NCBI GenBank assembly: GCA_045616485.1
Contig: JAZLGU010000065.1
Location: forward strand, 51,570 to 115,569
From: RGIG3528 sp045616485
GTDB taxonomy: Bacteria > Bacillota > Clostridia > Lachnospirales > Lachnospiraceae
DNA: 64,000 bases
Reading direction: 5' to 3'
Shown here: positions 51,923 through 61,020 of the stretch, piece after piece
How the letters are laid out: each line of letters begins with the position of its first letter
Numbering within the stretch: the first letter of the stretch is position 1
The notes under the pieces: generated by a model
Told to the model about the DNA's origin: nothing
Seen by the model: only the letters and a program-made list of their open reading frames with translations
Database searches by the model: none
Position numbers and translations under genes: made by a program

Positions 51923-52693
51923 TCAACGATCTGATATTTCAAGGTCCTTTCTGGTTTTATAGTATTTGATTCCATGGGCATCCAAGTCAGCAATAGTAGC
52001 AATCCCCTTTTCAAAAGCTTCCGCAAAGGTCATTGTCGATCCATCAGACAGCTTGCAGATAATGACGTTTGACATAATATTCGGAAAACTGTAGACATAC
52101 TCCTCATCCCGGTAGAAGTCTTCCAGGGCAGTAGGAAGCATTACGTCAGGGCCGGGCCCCTCCATATGCACGACAGTAAGCTGTTTTTCACCTCTATGAA
52201 TTAAAATATCTGAATTAGAAGAATTTGTTGTACTTACCCCCGTCACTCCTGCCTTTTTGGGTACTTCCACATAGTAGCAGAATATTTTTCCCATATCATG
52301 AGTCACTACATTCCCGTGAGCCAGACCCGTGGTCTCAATTACCCATATTCCGCTACGCTCTACCGGCTCTCCCAAGTGGTACCCATAGTAACTGCCGGAG
52401 GAAGCCCAAATGATCAGCGCCACCAGGTCATTCTGTTTAAAATAATTGTCATCATATCGATTGTTAATTTCCGTGAATTCCTGTGAAGGCTCCCTTGTAA
52501 AAACAGACTCATCTGCCAAAAAAGCCGTCATTTCATCTTTACTCCGCAAAAGCACAGCCTCGTTTGATGGGTGCATCATCATTTCTTCACACAAATTAAA
52601 AGGCACCGTTTCATTGGCTTTATCTTTGCTTCCGCAGGCAGCAGCCACTAAGGCTAATCCAAGTATTAAGCATAAAATCAAACGTCTTTTCAT
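51923..52693 (-). CDS. Lipoprotein of unknown function
   Basis: A 256-residue protein with a lipoprotein signal. Starting at the ATG at 52693, MKRRLILCLILGLALVAAAC ends in the lipobox AAAC with lipid Cys20. The mature part is mixed alpha/beta with no motif I recognise. It follows the anti-sigma gene and is likely part of the same transcript, so its level is probably set by the ECF sigma factor. A role in sensing or responding to envelope stress is inferred only from this context. Confidence 0.65.
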   Translation of the reverse strand: MKRRLILCLILGLALVAAACGSKDKANETVPFNLCEEMMMHPSNEAVLLRSKDEMTAFLADESVFTREPSQEFTEINNRYDDNYFKQNDLVALIIWASSGSYYGYHLGEPVERSGIWVIETTGLAHGNVVTHDMGKIFCYYVEVPKKAGVTGVSTTNSSNSDILIHRGEKQLTVVHMEGPGPDVMLPTALEDFYRDEEYVYSFPNIMSNVIICKLSDGSTMTFAEAFEKGIATIADLDAHGIKYYKTRKDLEISDR

Positions 52694-52707
52694 AGTCGCT
52701 CCTATCA

Positions 52708-53577
52708 TTATTTTCCAAAGCTAAGGCCAGCAAACCATTCTTCACCCCAAATTTCAGGATTGCAGCATACCCACACCAGCATTTGATTATAAATAAACAG
52801 ATATCCATTCCTGTCATCACTAAGATACTCATGTACCAGAGCAGTGACGGTACGGCCCTGCAGCTTTATTTCCTTCTCATAAACATTCCTGTTATCAGGT
52901 CCCGGCTGCCCGATATTTACAGCTTCCGGTGCTATTTTTTTCAACAACCCCGATGCCGTCTCACCTATGGTTGCACCATATTCGTTGGGAATTAAGGTGA
53001 TTTTTATATAAAAATTATCTGTGGTAGCCACATATGGTTTATAAAAGACCCAGGGCAGGCCGTAGGCCTCCTTAAGATAAAATGTGATATTTGTGCCTTC
53101 CCTAAGGGGCATTTCCTTGCCCTGCAGATATGGAATAACATTTTTTTCCATACGAAGCGCCTTAAAGAAATCCTTAACTACCGATAAATCCTGATCGTAT
53201 TCCGTCTGAACAGATGAAATGTTCCCCATTTCGTTATGCTTATCCATCGCCGTCCTGAATTGCTGCAACGAATTAAAGACCGCTGTTGTCCCCGAGGGCA
53301 TTTCTTTTTTAGGGTAATCCGTATTCTGCACAAACTGTGTAGGCATTACTCCCTGATTATGTACGCTGTTAGGGCCATATGGAGTATTCCCTCCGGTCAG
53401 CTTAATGCCAAGCATCACACCTCCTACCACCAGAAAAAGGCCTGCCGCTATAACCCTTACAAAAACCGGCTTAATTATGCGAAAAGTTGAGCTTTTTATT
53501 TTAGGCTCTTCTTCAGCTTCCAATATGAACTTTTCATTGATTTCCGCCAGTGTTTCAAAGAGCTTTTCTTCCTTCAA
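52708..53577 (-). CDS. Probable anti-sigma factor (membrane protein)
   Basis: A 289-residue single-pass protein. The first ~33 residues are cytosolic and acidic, a membrane helix spans about 34-58 (VRVIAAGLFLVVGGVMLGI), and the remainder lies outside. Its ATG overlaps the stop of the ECF sigma gene as ATGA, the arrangement typical of sigma/anti-sigma pairs. No zinc-binding HxxxCxxC motif is present. The outer region is not one I recognise. Function as anti-sigma factor follows from gene order and topology. Confidence 0.65.
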   Translation of the reverse strand: MKEEKLFETLAEINEKFILEAEEEPKIKSSTFRIIKPVFVRVIAAGLFLVVGGVMLGIKLTGGNTPYGPNSVHNQGVMPTQFVQNTDYPKKEMPSGTTAVFNSLQQFRTAMDKHNEMGNISSVQTEYDQDLSVVKDFFKALRMEKNVIPYLQGKEMPLREGTNITFYLKEAYGLPWVFYKPYVATTDNFYIKITLIPNEYGATIGETASGLLKKIAPEAVNIGQPGPDNRNVYEKEIKLQGRTVTALVHEYLSDDRNGYLFIYNQMLVWVCCNPEIWGEEWFAGLSFGK

Positions 53578-54134
53578 TCCAAAAGCCCCCTTTCTGCAAG
53601 ATATTTTCTTAAATTTTCCCTTGTGCGATTCAATATAACAGCCACATGATTTTCCGTCAGATTGTATCTTTTCGCTATGTCTTTAACACTGTCAGCATAC
53701 CAATATCTTCGCACAAATACTTTTCTTTTGTCCGGTGGCAGCTCGCCAAGGTATTCATTAATGGTCTGTAAAAGAAAGATCGCATCCCAGTTTTCCTCCG
53801 GAGTACCACTTCCCTCCAGCACCTCCGACAGCTCCTCCAGTACCGGGCCAACCTGTCCGCCACCCCGCTTGTCGGCTCTTTTCTTTTTGTACCTGTTAAA
53901 AGAAAGGTTCCTGACAATCTTTCCCAAATATGTGGAAAGCATCTGTGGTCTGTGAGGCGGTATGGAATTCCATGTATTCAAATAAGCGTCATTTATGCAT
54001 TCTTCGGCATCTTCGCTGTTACCCAGAATATTACCTGCTATGGACATACAGTAAGGACCGTATTTTTCTGCCGTTGCTGCGATAGCCTTCTCGTCACGGT
54101 CCCAAAACAGCTGCACTATGGCTTCGTCTTCCAT
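53574..54134 (-). CDS. ECF-type sigma factor
   Basis: A 186-residue sigma-70 family protein started at the ATG at 54134 behind GAGGGGG. Region 2 (about 5-75) includes NSEDAEECINDAYLNTW and IPPHRPQMLSTYLGKIVRN. Region 4 (about 120-180) contains PPDKRKVFVRRYW followed by SVKDIAKRYNLTENHVAVIL, a helix-turn-helix. It should direct RNA polymerase to a small regulon in response to a signal released by the neighbouring anti-sigma factor. The pair with the lipoprotein gene forms a three-gene unit. Confidence 0.9.
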   Translation of the reverse strand: MEDEAIVQLFWDRDEKAIAATAEKYGPYCMSIAGNILGNSEDAEECINDAYLNTWNSIPPHRPQMLSTYLGKIVRNLSFNRYKKKRADKRGGGQVGPVLEELSEVLEGSGTPEENWDAIFLLQTINEYLGELPPDKRKVFVRRYWYADSVKDIAKRYNLTENHVAVILNRTRENLRKYLAERGLLD

Positions 54135-54230
54135 GTCTATACCCCCTCTCATCTATATACACAACTTTTTTTCATTAATATTACAACTTAAATAAAATTA
54201 TTTAAATATTTTTTATGGGCAATCTTTGAC

Positions 54231-54260
54231 AAAAAACAGACGGCCAAAATCGCCGCCTGT
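54231..54260 (-). terminator. Terminator after the spermidine-synthase-like gene
   Basis: On the minus strand ACAGGCGG (54260-54253) pairs with CCGTCTGT (54243-54236), followed by six T. Confidence 0.8.
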
Positions 54261-54268
54261 CCTGATTA

Positions 54269-55879
54269 TTACTGTCCCAAAAGCTCCTCCAAAAGTCCCT
54301 TGAAACCCTTTTCCTTAAAAATCTTTTTATAGTAGTCTATTTCAGAGCCTATCAGCTCATCCATCATTTTCATGCCCAAAAGCTCTACCGGCGCCTTGTC
54401 ATCAGTAAGAATATGGTCTGTGCCATGGTAAGGCTCCATTTCATTTTGCACTCTTCCCATCATATATTTAAGGCTGGCATTTTCGATGCCTGCTACAGTA
54501 TTCTCCAGTTCTGCCTTGAAATCGCCTTTATCGGATACTCTGGCAAAAAGCTCCATGTTGGTACCATTATTTACGCGTACTGTAGCCACTTCACCGAAAA
54601 CAGAATCAATGGTGTCACAAAGGTACTGATTGATGGAGCCTTCAGTCTCAGACCACATGTTGAGATTAACCACCATTACTCCATCATCGGTCAGATGCTT
54701 TTTAACTTCCGTAAAAAACTCCACTGATGACATCTGAAAAGGAATAGTAATATCCTGATATGCATCTACCATGATGATATCCCATTTTTCATCAGAGGCA
54801 GCCAGAGTAGAACGTCCGTCTGCTACAATGACCTCTACAGTGTCAGGCAGGTTAAAATATTTGCTGGCAAGAGCGGCTATTTTGGCATCGATTTCAATAC
54901 CGGATATGGATGAAGCCGGAATATACTTGGTAAGCTGGGTCGCATAAGTCCCGGTAGCCATACCCACTATCAGTACCTTTGGAGCATCCTTTTCCGAGTA
55001 GCCTGCCAGAAAAGGCGCTGCCATAGCATAGTCATAGTACATACCTGTCAGGTCCCGGTCCTTTACATATATGGACTGAACACCAAAAAGTACATTGGTG
55101 GAAAGGATTACGTTATAATCATCTTCCTTTACCTGAATATAATTATACATGCTCTCGCCTTCATAAGCCAGATCCTCTTCCCAAAAAGCAAAGGAATCGT
55201 TATAGCCGAAGACGGAGCTTACTATTATTACTATTATACCTGCTACTGCCAGCTTGGAAAATTTCTTGATGCCAATAAAGTATGTCAGAGCCAGGGCAAA
55301 AAGAACTGCTGCAAAAATAATAAAGGTAAGGCTGGTACCCACTGCCGGAATGGTAACAAAGGTAGGAATAAAGGTGCCGATAATGGAACCGATTGTATTT
55401 AAAGCTTCCAGCCAGCCTACAGTGCTGCCGTTGTCCTCCAGAGTGCCGGTGGTATACTTTACCAGGCAGGGAGTCACTGTGCCCAAAAGTACCAGAGGAT
55501 ATACAAAAAGCACAGCACAGCTCATGAATGCCGCTGCCACAAGGAAATTGGATGGCAATATCATGGCAAGAACCGCTGTTATAGCCATCAGCACGTATTT
55601 GCCTACCAGAGGGATCAGGGCAATCCAGATAGAAGCTATAATTAAACGTCTGAAAAGAATAGCAGGATCGGGATTTTTATCGGCAGACTTACCGCCCCAT
55701 ACATTTCCGATAGCCATAGCTATCATGATAGTACCGATAATGATGGTCCATATAATCTGCGAGCTGGAAAAATATGGTGCCAGCAGTCTGGAAGCTCCCT
55801 GTTCCACCGCCATAAGGCTCATTCCGGCAAAAAACTCAGTAGCATACATAAAAAGCTTTGTGGATTTGGTGTTGGTCAT
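54269..55879 (-). CDS. Membrane-fused spermidine-synthase-like protein
   Basis: A protein of about 536 residues. The first half has about seven to eight membrane spans (10-240), beginning YATEFFAGMSLMAVEQGASR. The second half is a spermidine-synthase/methyltransferase fold with VLIVGMATGTYATQL, a later Asp after the strand (IEIDAKI) and MVDAYQD. Such fused proteins are widespread in bacteria; polyamine transfer is unproven for them. The start is uncertain: the ATG at 55879 (AAGGAG 15 bases upstream) or one at 55960, inside the MATE gene. Confidence 0.8.
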   Translation of the reverse strand: MTNTKSTKLFMYATEFFAGMSLMAVEQGASRLLAPYFSSSQIIWTIIIGTIMIAMAIGNVWGGKSADKNPDPAILFRRLIIASIWIALIPLVGKYVLMAITAVLAMILPSNFLVAAAFMSCAVLFVYPLVLLGTVTPCLVKYTTGTLEDNGSTVGWLEALNTIGSIIGTFIPTFVTIPAVGTSLTFIIFAAVLFALALTYFIGIKKFSKLAVAGIIVIIVSSVFGYNDSFAFWEEDLAYEGESMYNYIQVKEDDYNVILSTNVLFGVQSIYVKDRDLTGMYYDYAMAAPFLAGYSEKDAPKVLIVGMATGTYATQLTKYIPASSISGIEIDAKIAALASKYFNLPDTVEVIVADGRSTLAASDEKWDIIMVDAYQDITIPFQMSSVEFFTEVKKHLTDDGVMVVNLNMWSETEGSINQYLCDTIDSVFGEVATVRVNNGTNMELFARVSDKGDFKAELENTVAGIENASLKYMMGRVQNEMEPYHGTDHILTDDKAPVELLGMKMMDELIGSEIDYYKKIFKEKGFKGLLEELLGQ

Positions 55880-55931
55880 TTTATCTACTTTCTTCTCCTT
55901 TTCTTCTCCTTTTTTGAACGCAGTGAAAATC

Positions 55932-57287
55932 CTATCTTGTAATATTTCGTAGCCATACATACTTAAAATGATGTTTAAGCATAAATGGGAATTTTACCAC
56001 TTCATCCAGCGATATACAGATAAATACTGCCTCTACCGGCCATTTGAACAAAAATGCTGCCAGGAATGAAAGTGGCACACCAAAGCACCACATGAAGATC
56101 AGATTCCCCTTCATATCAAATGCAGAATCTCCGCCTGCGCAGGCTATACCGTCCAAAAGAACCGTATTTAGCGACATGATACATACGTTGACACCACTAA
56201 CTATAAGAGTGTATCTCAGATAATCCTTGGCTGTGTCAGACAGATTGGTCATGTGCTGAGGCACTGTAAAAGCTATAAGGCACATTATAGCACATATCAC
56301 GAGTCCTACATAGAAGGACAAAAGCACCAAGCGATTGGCATAAGCCTTGGCTTTATCAAATTCGTCAGCGCCTAGGAGATTACCAATAAGAATTCCTGTA
56401 CCTGCAGAAAGGCCGTGAGCGCCACAGGCCACCAGACTTCTGATAATACCTGTCACTGAGTAGGCTGCTGATGCATCCTCGCCCATGTGTCCCATGACCA
56501 CAGAGTATGAAGAGTAAGCAAAGCCCCATACCAGCGCTGCCCAGAGAACAGGGGAGGAATATTTCCAAAAATCCATATTCAGATCATGACCGGCTGATGC
56601 AAAAAATTTGCTCCATCTCACATGGACGCGATCTTTTTTCGCAGAAGCAATAATTGCAAAAATCAGCTCGTACAGTCTGGCACTGACAGTAGCCAGCGCT
56701 GCTCCCTTTACCCCCATGGCAGGGACAAAGAGGAAGCCGAAAATGAATATGTAATTCAGAACTATGTTCAATACCACTGCGGTACTGCTGATAACCGAAC
56801 ACGTACGGGTGTGACCCGTATTTTTAAGAATGGCCATGTACACCTGGGAAATGGCACAGAGCAGATAAGAGAAGGCCACCCATGTCAGATATTCGCGGCC
56901 GATAGTCCGGATGCTGTCACTATCTGTCAGTATATTCATAGGTATCCAGGGAGCAAAAAGCGCCATGGCTGTAAAGGCAAGGCCTATCAGCATATTTAGT
57001 CTTAAAGCTATGGGCACTACTTTTTCTATAGTAGCCTTATCTTTTTTCCCCCAGTACTGGGCCGCCATGACTCCCAGCCCGGCTGCAATTCCCGTCACAA
57101 ACATGCTTAAGATAAACTGCACCTGCCCGGCAAAATTTACCGCTGTCATGGAGTCCTGTGTGAGATACCCCAGCATAACAGCGTCTGTGGCCGACACCAG
57201 TGCCAGCATGAAATTTTGCACCACAATAGGCGCCACCAGGGTAATCAGTTTCTTATAAAAATCTTTGTCTATATACTTCTTGTCCAT
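55932..57287 (-). CDS. MATE-family efflux transporter
   Basis: A 451-residue protein with twelve membrane spans and the two-fold repeat of MATE transporters. ITLVAPIVVQNFMLALVSATDAVMLG is the family opening, and QVQFILSMFVTGIAAGLGVMAAQYWGKKD follows. Such proteins export cationic compounds in exchange for sodium ions or protons. The substrate is unknown. It starts 3 bases after the tcdA-like gene stop and is part of the same minus-strand transcript. Confidence 0.92.
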   Translation of the reverse strand: MDKKYIDKDFYKKLITLVAPIVVQNFMLALVSATDAVMLGYLTQDSMTAVNFAGQVQFILSMFVTGIAAGLGVMAAQYWGKKDKATIEKVVPIALRLNMLIGLAFTAMALFAPWIPMNILTDSDSIRTIGREYLTWVAFSYLLCAISQVYMAILKNTGHTRTCSVISSTAVVLNIVLNYIFIFGFLFVPAMGVKGAALATVSARLYELIFAIIASAKKDRVHVRWSKFFASAGHDLNMDFWKYSSPVLWAALVWGFAYSSYSVVMGHMGEDASAAYSVTGIIRSLVACGAHGLSAGTGILIGNLLGADEFDKAKAYANRLVLLSFYVGLVICAIMCLIAFTVPQHMTNLSDTAKDYLRYTLIVSGVNVCIMSLNTVLLDGIACAGGDSAFDMKGNLIFMWCFGVPLSFLAAFLFKWPVEAVFICISLDEVVKFPFMLKHHFKYVWLRNITR

Positions 57288-57290
57288 TTT

Positions 57291-57998
57291 CTAGCCTTTA
57301 ATTATATCCTTTACTACTTCTGATGCTATTAGTAAACCCGCTGCCGAAGGCACAAAAGCCAAGCTTCCGGGTGTAACTTTTTTATTTTCATTTACTATTT
57401 TTTCCCTGACTTCCATAGGCTTTTCCGTAGAAAAAACTACCTTGAGCTTCTTGATTCTCCGTTTTTTCATCTCGATACGCATGACCTTGGCCAGAGGGTC
57501 CATCTCAGTCTTATAGATGTCTGCCACCTGGAATTTCGAAGGGTCGCACTTATTTCCTGCTCCCATGGAGGAAATCACAGGCACTCCGGCGGCCTTGCAT
57601 TTTTCAATAATAGCCACTTTCGCAGATACTGTATCCACTGCATCCACTACATAAGTAAACCGGGAAAAATCAAAGGTGTCCGCATTCTCCGGCAGGAAAA
57701 ACATGCGTTTTGCAGTAACCTCGGCCTCCGGATTGATATCCTTAATACGGTCCTGCATCACGTCTACCTTGTATTGTCCCACGGTACTATGAAGAGCGAT
57801 AATCTGCCGGTTTATATTGGACACGGACACTGTGTCATTGTCCACCAGCACCATATGGCCAACACCGGTGCGAGCCAGGGCCTCACACACATACCCGCCT
57901 ACTCCGCCTACTCCAAAAACACAGACTGTAGCTTTATTTAGACGCTCCATTTCTTCCGGAGAAAAGAGCAGCTCTGTTCTTTCTAAAAAGTCAGCCAT
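57291..57998 (-). CDS. tcdA: tRNA threonylcarbamoyladenosine dehydratase TcdA
   Basis: A 235-residue E1-like (ThiF superfamily) protein. VCVFGVGGVGGYVCEALART is the nucleotide-binding Rossmann block, and DNDTVSVSNINRQIIAL carries the adenylation-site Asn-Arg-Gln residues. VVDAVDTVSAK, PVISSMGAGNKCDP and GSLAFVPSAAG are typical of TcdA/YgdL. The enzyme cyclises t6A37 of tRNA to ct6A using ATP. Length fits. It is the first gene of the run ending with the spermidine-synthase-like gene. Confidence 0.92.
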   Translation of the reverse strand: MADFLERTELLFSPEEMERLNKATVCVFGVGGVGGYVCEALARTGVGHMVLVDNDTVSVSNINRQIIALHSTVGQYKVDVMQDRIKDINPEAEVTAKRMFFLPENADTFDFSRFTYVVDAVDTVSAKVAIIEKCKAAGVPVISSMGAGNKCDPSKFQVADIYKTEMDPLAKVMRIEMKKRRIKKLKVVFSTEKPMEVREKIVNENKKVTPGSLAFVPSAAGLLIASEVVKDIIKG

Positions 57999-58058
57999 AA
58001 AGTACCTCTCCTGCTGATTATTTTTTTTATTATTTGTTACATATGGATAAGTATATCA

Positions 58059-58087
58059 TTGCGTTACAGTGTAGTAAATAGTATAAT
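58059..58087 (+). promoter_or_regulatory. Promoter of the hydG operon
   Basis: TTGCGT (58059-58064) and an exact TATAAT (58082-58087) are 17 bases apart, predicting a start near 58094. The poor -35 suggests regulation. Confidence 0.65.
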
Positions 58088-58103
58088 TGTTATTAAAATA
58101 ACA
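58088..58103. promoter_or_regulatory. Rex-like operator overlapping the hydG transcription start
   Basis: TGTTAT and ATAACA are separated by four bases (TAAA), directly behind the -10 box. The form is close to clostridial Rex sites (TTGTTAA-N4-TTAACAA). Rex senses NADH/NAD and often controls hydrogenase and fermentation genes. A second, wider pair, TTTGTTAC (58033-58040) and GTAACAAA (58115-58122), flanks the region. Confidence 0.45.
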
Positions 58104-58157
58104 TAGCGACAAAAGTAACAAATCATTAACAATAATATTTTATAAAGGGGTTAAATT

Positions 58158-59576
58158 ATGTATAATGTCATGTCACCTGTGGCTTCAGAATTCATAAGCC
58201 ACGAAGAAATCGAAGAAAGCCTTAGATACGGCGAAGCAAACAAGCACAACAGAGAGCTCATTTCAGAGATAATTAAAAAAGCTGAGCTTAGAAAAGGTCT
58301 CTCCCACAAGGAAGCCATCGTGCTTTTGGACTGCGAGGAAGAGGATTTAAATCAGCAGATTTATGCCCTGGCTGAGCAGATCAAGAAGGATTTTTACGGC
58401 AATCGTATCGTCATGTTCGCTCCGCTTTACCTGTCCAACTACTGTGTAAATGGCTGCGAATACTGTCCTTATCACTTGAAAAACAAGCACATCCGCCGCG
58501 TGAAGCTGACACAGGAAGAAGTAAAGCGTGAGGTGATTGCTCTGCAGGACATGGGCCACAAGCGTTTGGCTATCGAAGCAGGTGAGGACCCTGTAAATAA
58601 TCCTATCGAGTATATTCTGGAATGCATCAACACCATATACAGCATCAAGCATAAAAACGGAGCTATCCGTCGTGTAAATGTTAATATAGCAGCTACTACC
58701 GTAGAGAATTACAAGAAGCTTAAGGACGCCGGAATCGGTACCTATATTCTTTTCCAGGAGACCTATCACAAGGAAAATTATGAGAAGCTGCACCCAACAG
58801 GACCAAAGCATGATTACGCTTATCATACTGAGGCTATGGACCGTGCCATGGAAGGCGGCATCGACGATGTAGGTCTGGGTGTTCTTTTCGGCCTTAACAA
58901 CTATCGTTATGATTTTACCGGCATACTGATGCATGCAGAACATCTGGAAGCCTACAAGGGCTGTGGACCTCACACCATCAGTGTTCCCCGCGTGCGCAAG
59001 GCTGATGATATCAATCCCGACGTTTTTGACAACGGTATCAGTGATGAGACTTTTGCCAAAATCGTAGCATGTATCCGTATCGCAGTGCCTTATACCGGCA
59101 TGATTGTATCCACCAGAGAGAGCCAGCAGACCCGTGAAAAAGTGCTGCATCTGGGCATCTCCCAGATCTCCGGCGGCTCCCGCACCAGCGTTGGTGGCTA
59201 TGCTGAAGAGGAGTCTCCTGAAGACAATTCCGCTCAGTTTGAGCTGTCAGATCATCGTACCCTGGACGAGGTAGTAAAATGGCTGATGGAGATGGGCTAT
59301 ATCCCATCCTTCTGTACGGCCTGCTACAGAGCCGGCCGTACCGGTGACCGTTTCATGAAGCTTTTAAAGAGCGGTCAGATCATCAACTGCTGCCATCCAA
59401 ATGCTCTCATGACTCTTAAGGAATACCTGGAGGATTACGCAGCTCCTGATACCAGAGAGCTGGGACTTAAGATGATTGATAAAGAGCTGGAGAAAATCAC
59501 CAATCCTGTAGTTAAGGAAAAGGCTACCCAGTATATTCACGATATGAACGAGGGACAGCGCGACTTTAGATTTTAG
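58158..59576 (+). CDS. hydG: [FeFe]-hydrogenase maturase HydG
   Basis: A 472-residue radical SAM enzyme that cleaves tyrosine to give CO and cyanide for the H-cluster. The radical-SAM motif is CVNGCEYC (Cys96, Cys100, Cys103; CX3CX2C, as in HydG). The C-terminal cluster motif is Cys386, Cys389 and Cys412 (CX2CX22C), which holds the auxiliary cluster and dangler iron. Length is standard. AAAGGGGTTAAATT precedes the ATG. hydE, the third maturase, is not in the window. Confidence 0.96.
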   Translation: MYNVMSPVASEFISHEEIEESLRYGEANKHNRELISEIIKKAELRKGLSHKEAIVLLDCEEEDLNQQIYALAEQIKKDFYGNRIVMFAPLYLSNYCVNGCEYCPYHLKNKHIRRVKLTQEEVKREVIALQDMGHKRLAIEAGEDPVNNPIEYILECINTIYSIKHKNGAIRRVNVNIAATTVENYKKLKDAGIGTYILFQETYHKENYEKLHPTGPKHDYAYHTEAMDRAMEGGIDDVGLGVLFGLNNYRYDFTGILMHAEHLEAYKGCGPHTISVPRVRKADDINPDVFDNGISDETFAKIVACIRIAVPYTGMIVSTRESQQTREKVLHLGISQISGGSRTSVGGYAEEESPEDNSAQFELSDHRTLDEVVKWLMEMGYIPSFCTACYRAGRTGDRFMKLLKSGQIINCCHPNALMTLKEYLEDYAAPDTRELGLKMIDKELEKITNPVVKEKATQYIHDMNEGQRDFRF

Positions 59577-59703
59577 TGCCTGCGGCAAAGGAGATAACAA
59601 GGACGCTAAGCCATAATAGTTCACGCTTTCGCGTGAAGGCTTAGCTTTTCAAACTCCTAACGGAGTTCTCCATTTTCTCACTGCGTTCAAAAAAGGAGAT
59701 TAC
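59577..59703 (+). repeat. Stem-loop repeat element, copy 1 (hydG-hydF gap)
   Basis: The element runs from TGCCTGCGGCA to the hydF start. It has nested arms CTAAGCC/GGCTTAG (59606-59612 with 59638-59644) around a hairpin TTCACGC/GCGTGAA (59620-59626 with 59631-59637), then AACTCC/GGAGTT (59652-59657 with 59662-59667). AAAGGAGATAAC at 59587 and AAAGGAGATTAC at 59692 bound the unit; the second is the hydF ribosome site. Copy 2 lies at 60893. Confidence 0.85.
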
Positions 59704-60888
59704 ATGAATCTTAACGATACACCATCCGGAGAACGCCTGCACATCAGCTTTTTCGGAAAAAGAAATGCGGGGAAATCCTCCCTGGTAAACGCCATAACAG
59801 GCCAGGAGATGTCCATAGTGTCAGAAGTCAAGGGTACAACTACCGACCCTGTGAAAAAGGCCATGGAGCTGCTGCCACTGGGCCCTGTCGTCATTATTGA
59901 TACCCCGGGTCTGGATGATGAGGGTATTCTGGGCGAAAAGCGTATAAAGAAAGCAAAAGAAATAATGGAATCTACTGATGTGGCCGTCATTGTTGTTGAC
60001 GGCCATATCGGTATAAGTCACGAAGAGGAAGAAGTAGCCCGTCTTTTACAGGCACGCGACATCCCCTTCCTCTACGCATTTACAAAAAGTGATCTGGGCG
60101 GCTTCCCCATGCCTCATGCCATGAACTACATAGCCGTCAGCAGCGCCACCGGTGAGAATATAAATGAACTGAAAGAGCTTATCGGCAAGGTAGGGGCTGC
60201 AGCAGCCATTACTAAGGTGTTGATAGGGGATTTAATAAAGCCTCATGATTTTGTTATTCTGGTCACTCCTATTGATTCTGCCGCTCCAAAGGGTCGTCTC
60301 ATTCTGCCCCAACAGCAGGTTTTACGAGATGTACTGGACCATGGCGCCAGAGCCATAGTGGTACAGGAGGATGAAATAGCAGGGACTTTGGACAGCTTAA
60401 AGATAAAGCCTGCTCTGGTAGTCACTGACTCTCAGGCCTTTAAAAAGGTGGCTGCAACAGTACCTGCAGATATTCCACTTACTTCATTTTCCATACTTAT
60501 GGCCAGATATAAGGGCTTTTTATCTACTGCAGTGCAGGGAGTCAAGGCCCTTAAAGATTTATCGGAAGGATCTCGCATACTGATATCCGAAGGTTGCACA
60601 CACCACAGACAATGTGGAGATATTGGCACGGTTAAGTTGCCTGCCTGGATCAGACAGTATACCGGCAAGGACTTTGTTTTTGAGACTTCCTCCGGCAATT
60701 CTTTTCCTGAGGATTTGTCTCCTTATGACATGGTCATCCACTGCGGTGGCTGCATGCTAAACGAAAAAGAAATGACTTACCGTATGCGCCATGCCGAAAA
60801 CGCCGGCATACCATTTACCAACTATGGCACCACTATCGCCGAGATCCACGGCATCCTGGACAGAAGCATCCGGATATTGCAAATGTGA
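59704..60888 (+). CDS. hydF: [FeFe]-hydrogenase maturation GTPase HydF
   Basis: A 394-residue scaffold GTPase on which the two-iron part of the H-cluster is held. The G1 motif is GKRNAGKS (18-25), G3 is in IDTPGLDDEG and G4 reads TKSD. The 4Fe-4S ligands follow the HydF pattern CxH...HCxxC: Cys298, His300, Cys347 and Cys350, with 45 residues between. Length is normal. Its ribosome site is supplied by the upstream repeat element. Confidence 0.96.
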   Translation: MNLNDTPSGERLHISFFGKRNAGKSSLVNAITGQEMSIVSEVKGTTTDPVKKAMELLPLGPVVIIDTPGLDDEGILGEKRIKKAKEIMESTDVAVIVVDGHIGISHEEEEVARLLQARDIPFLYAFTKSDLGGFPMPHAMNYIAVSSATGENINELKELIGKVGAAAAITKVLIGDLIKPHDFVILVTPIDSAAPKGRLILPQQQVLRDVLDHGARAIVVQEDEIAGTLDSLKIKPALVVTDSQAFKKVAATVPADIPLTSFSILMARYKGFLSTAVQGVKALKDLSEGSRILISEGCTHHRQCGDIGTVKLPAWIRQYTGKDFVFETSSGNSFPEDLSPYDMVIHCGGCMLNEKEMTYRMRHAENAGIPFTNYGTTIAEIHGILDRSIRILQM

Positions 60889-60892
60889 AAAA

Positions 60893-61020
60893 GCCTGCGG
60901 CAAAGGAGATAACTAGGTCACTAAGCCATTATAATTCATGCTTCGCATGAAGGCTTAGCTTTTCAAACTCCTAACGGAGTTCTCCATTTTTTCACTGCGT
61001 TCAAAAAAGGAGATAACAAG
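60893..61020 (+). repeat. Stem-loop repeat element, copy 2 (hydF-hydrogenase gap)
   Basis: Same order as copy 1: CTAAGCC (60921-60927) and GGCTTAG (60952-60958) around TTCATGC/GCATGAA (60935-60941 with 60945-60951), then the AACTCC/GGAGTT hairpin. The inner hairpin has T-A where copy 1 has C-G, a compensatory change. AAAGGAGATAAC bounds it at 60902 and 61006, a spacing of 104 bases against 105 in copy 1. Confidence 0.85.

Noticed and set aside
54269..55960. Genuine spermidine synthase with polyamine operon
   Set aside because: The fold is fused to many membrane spans and no other polyamine gene is nearby, so I keep only a family-level call.
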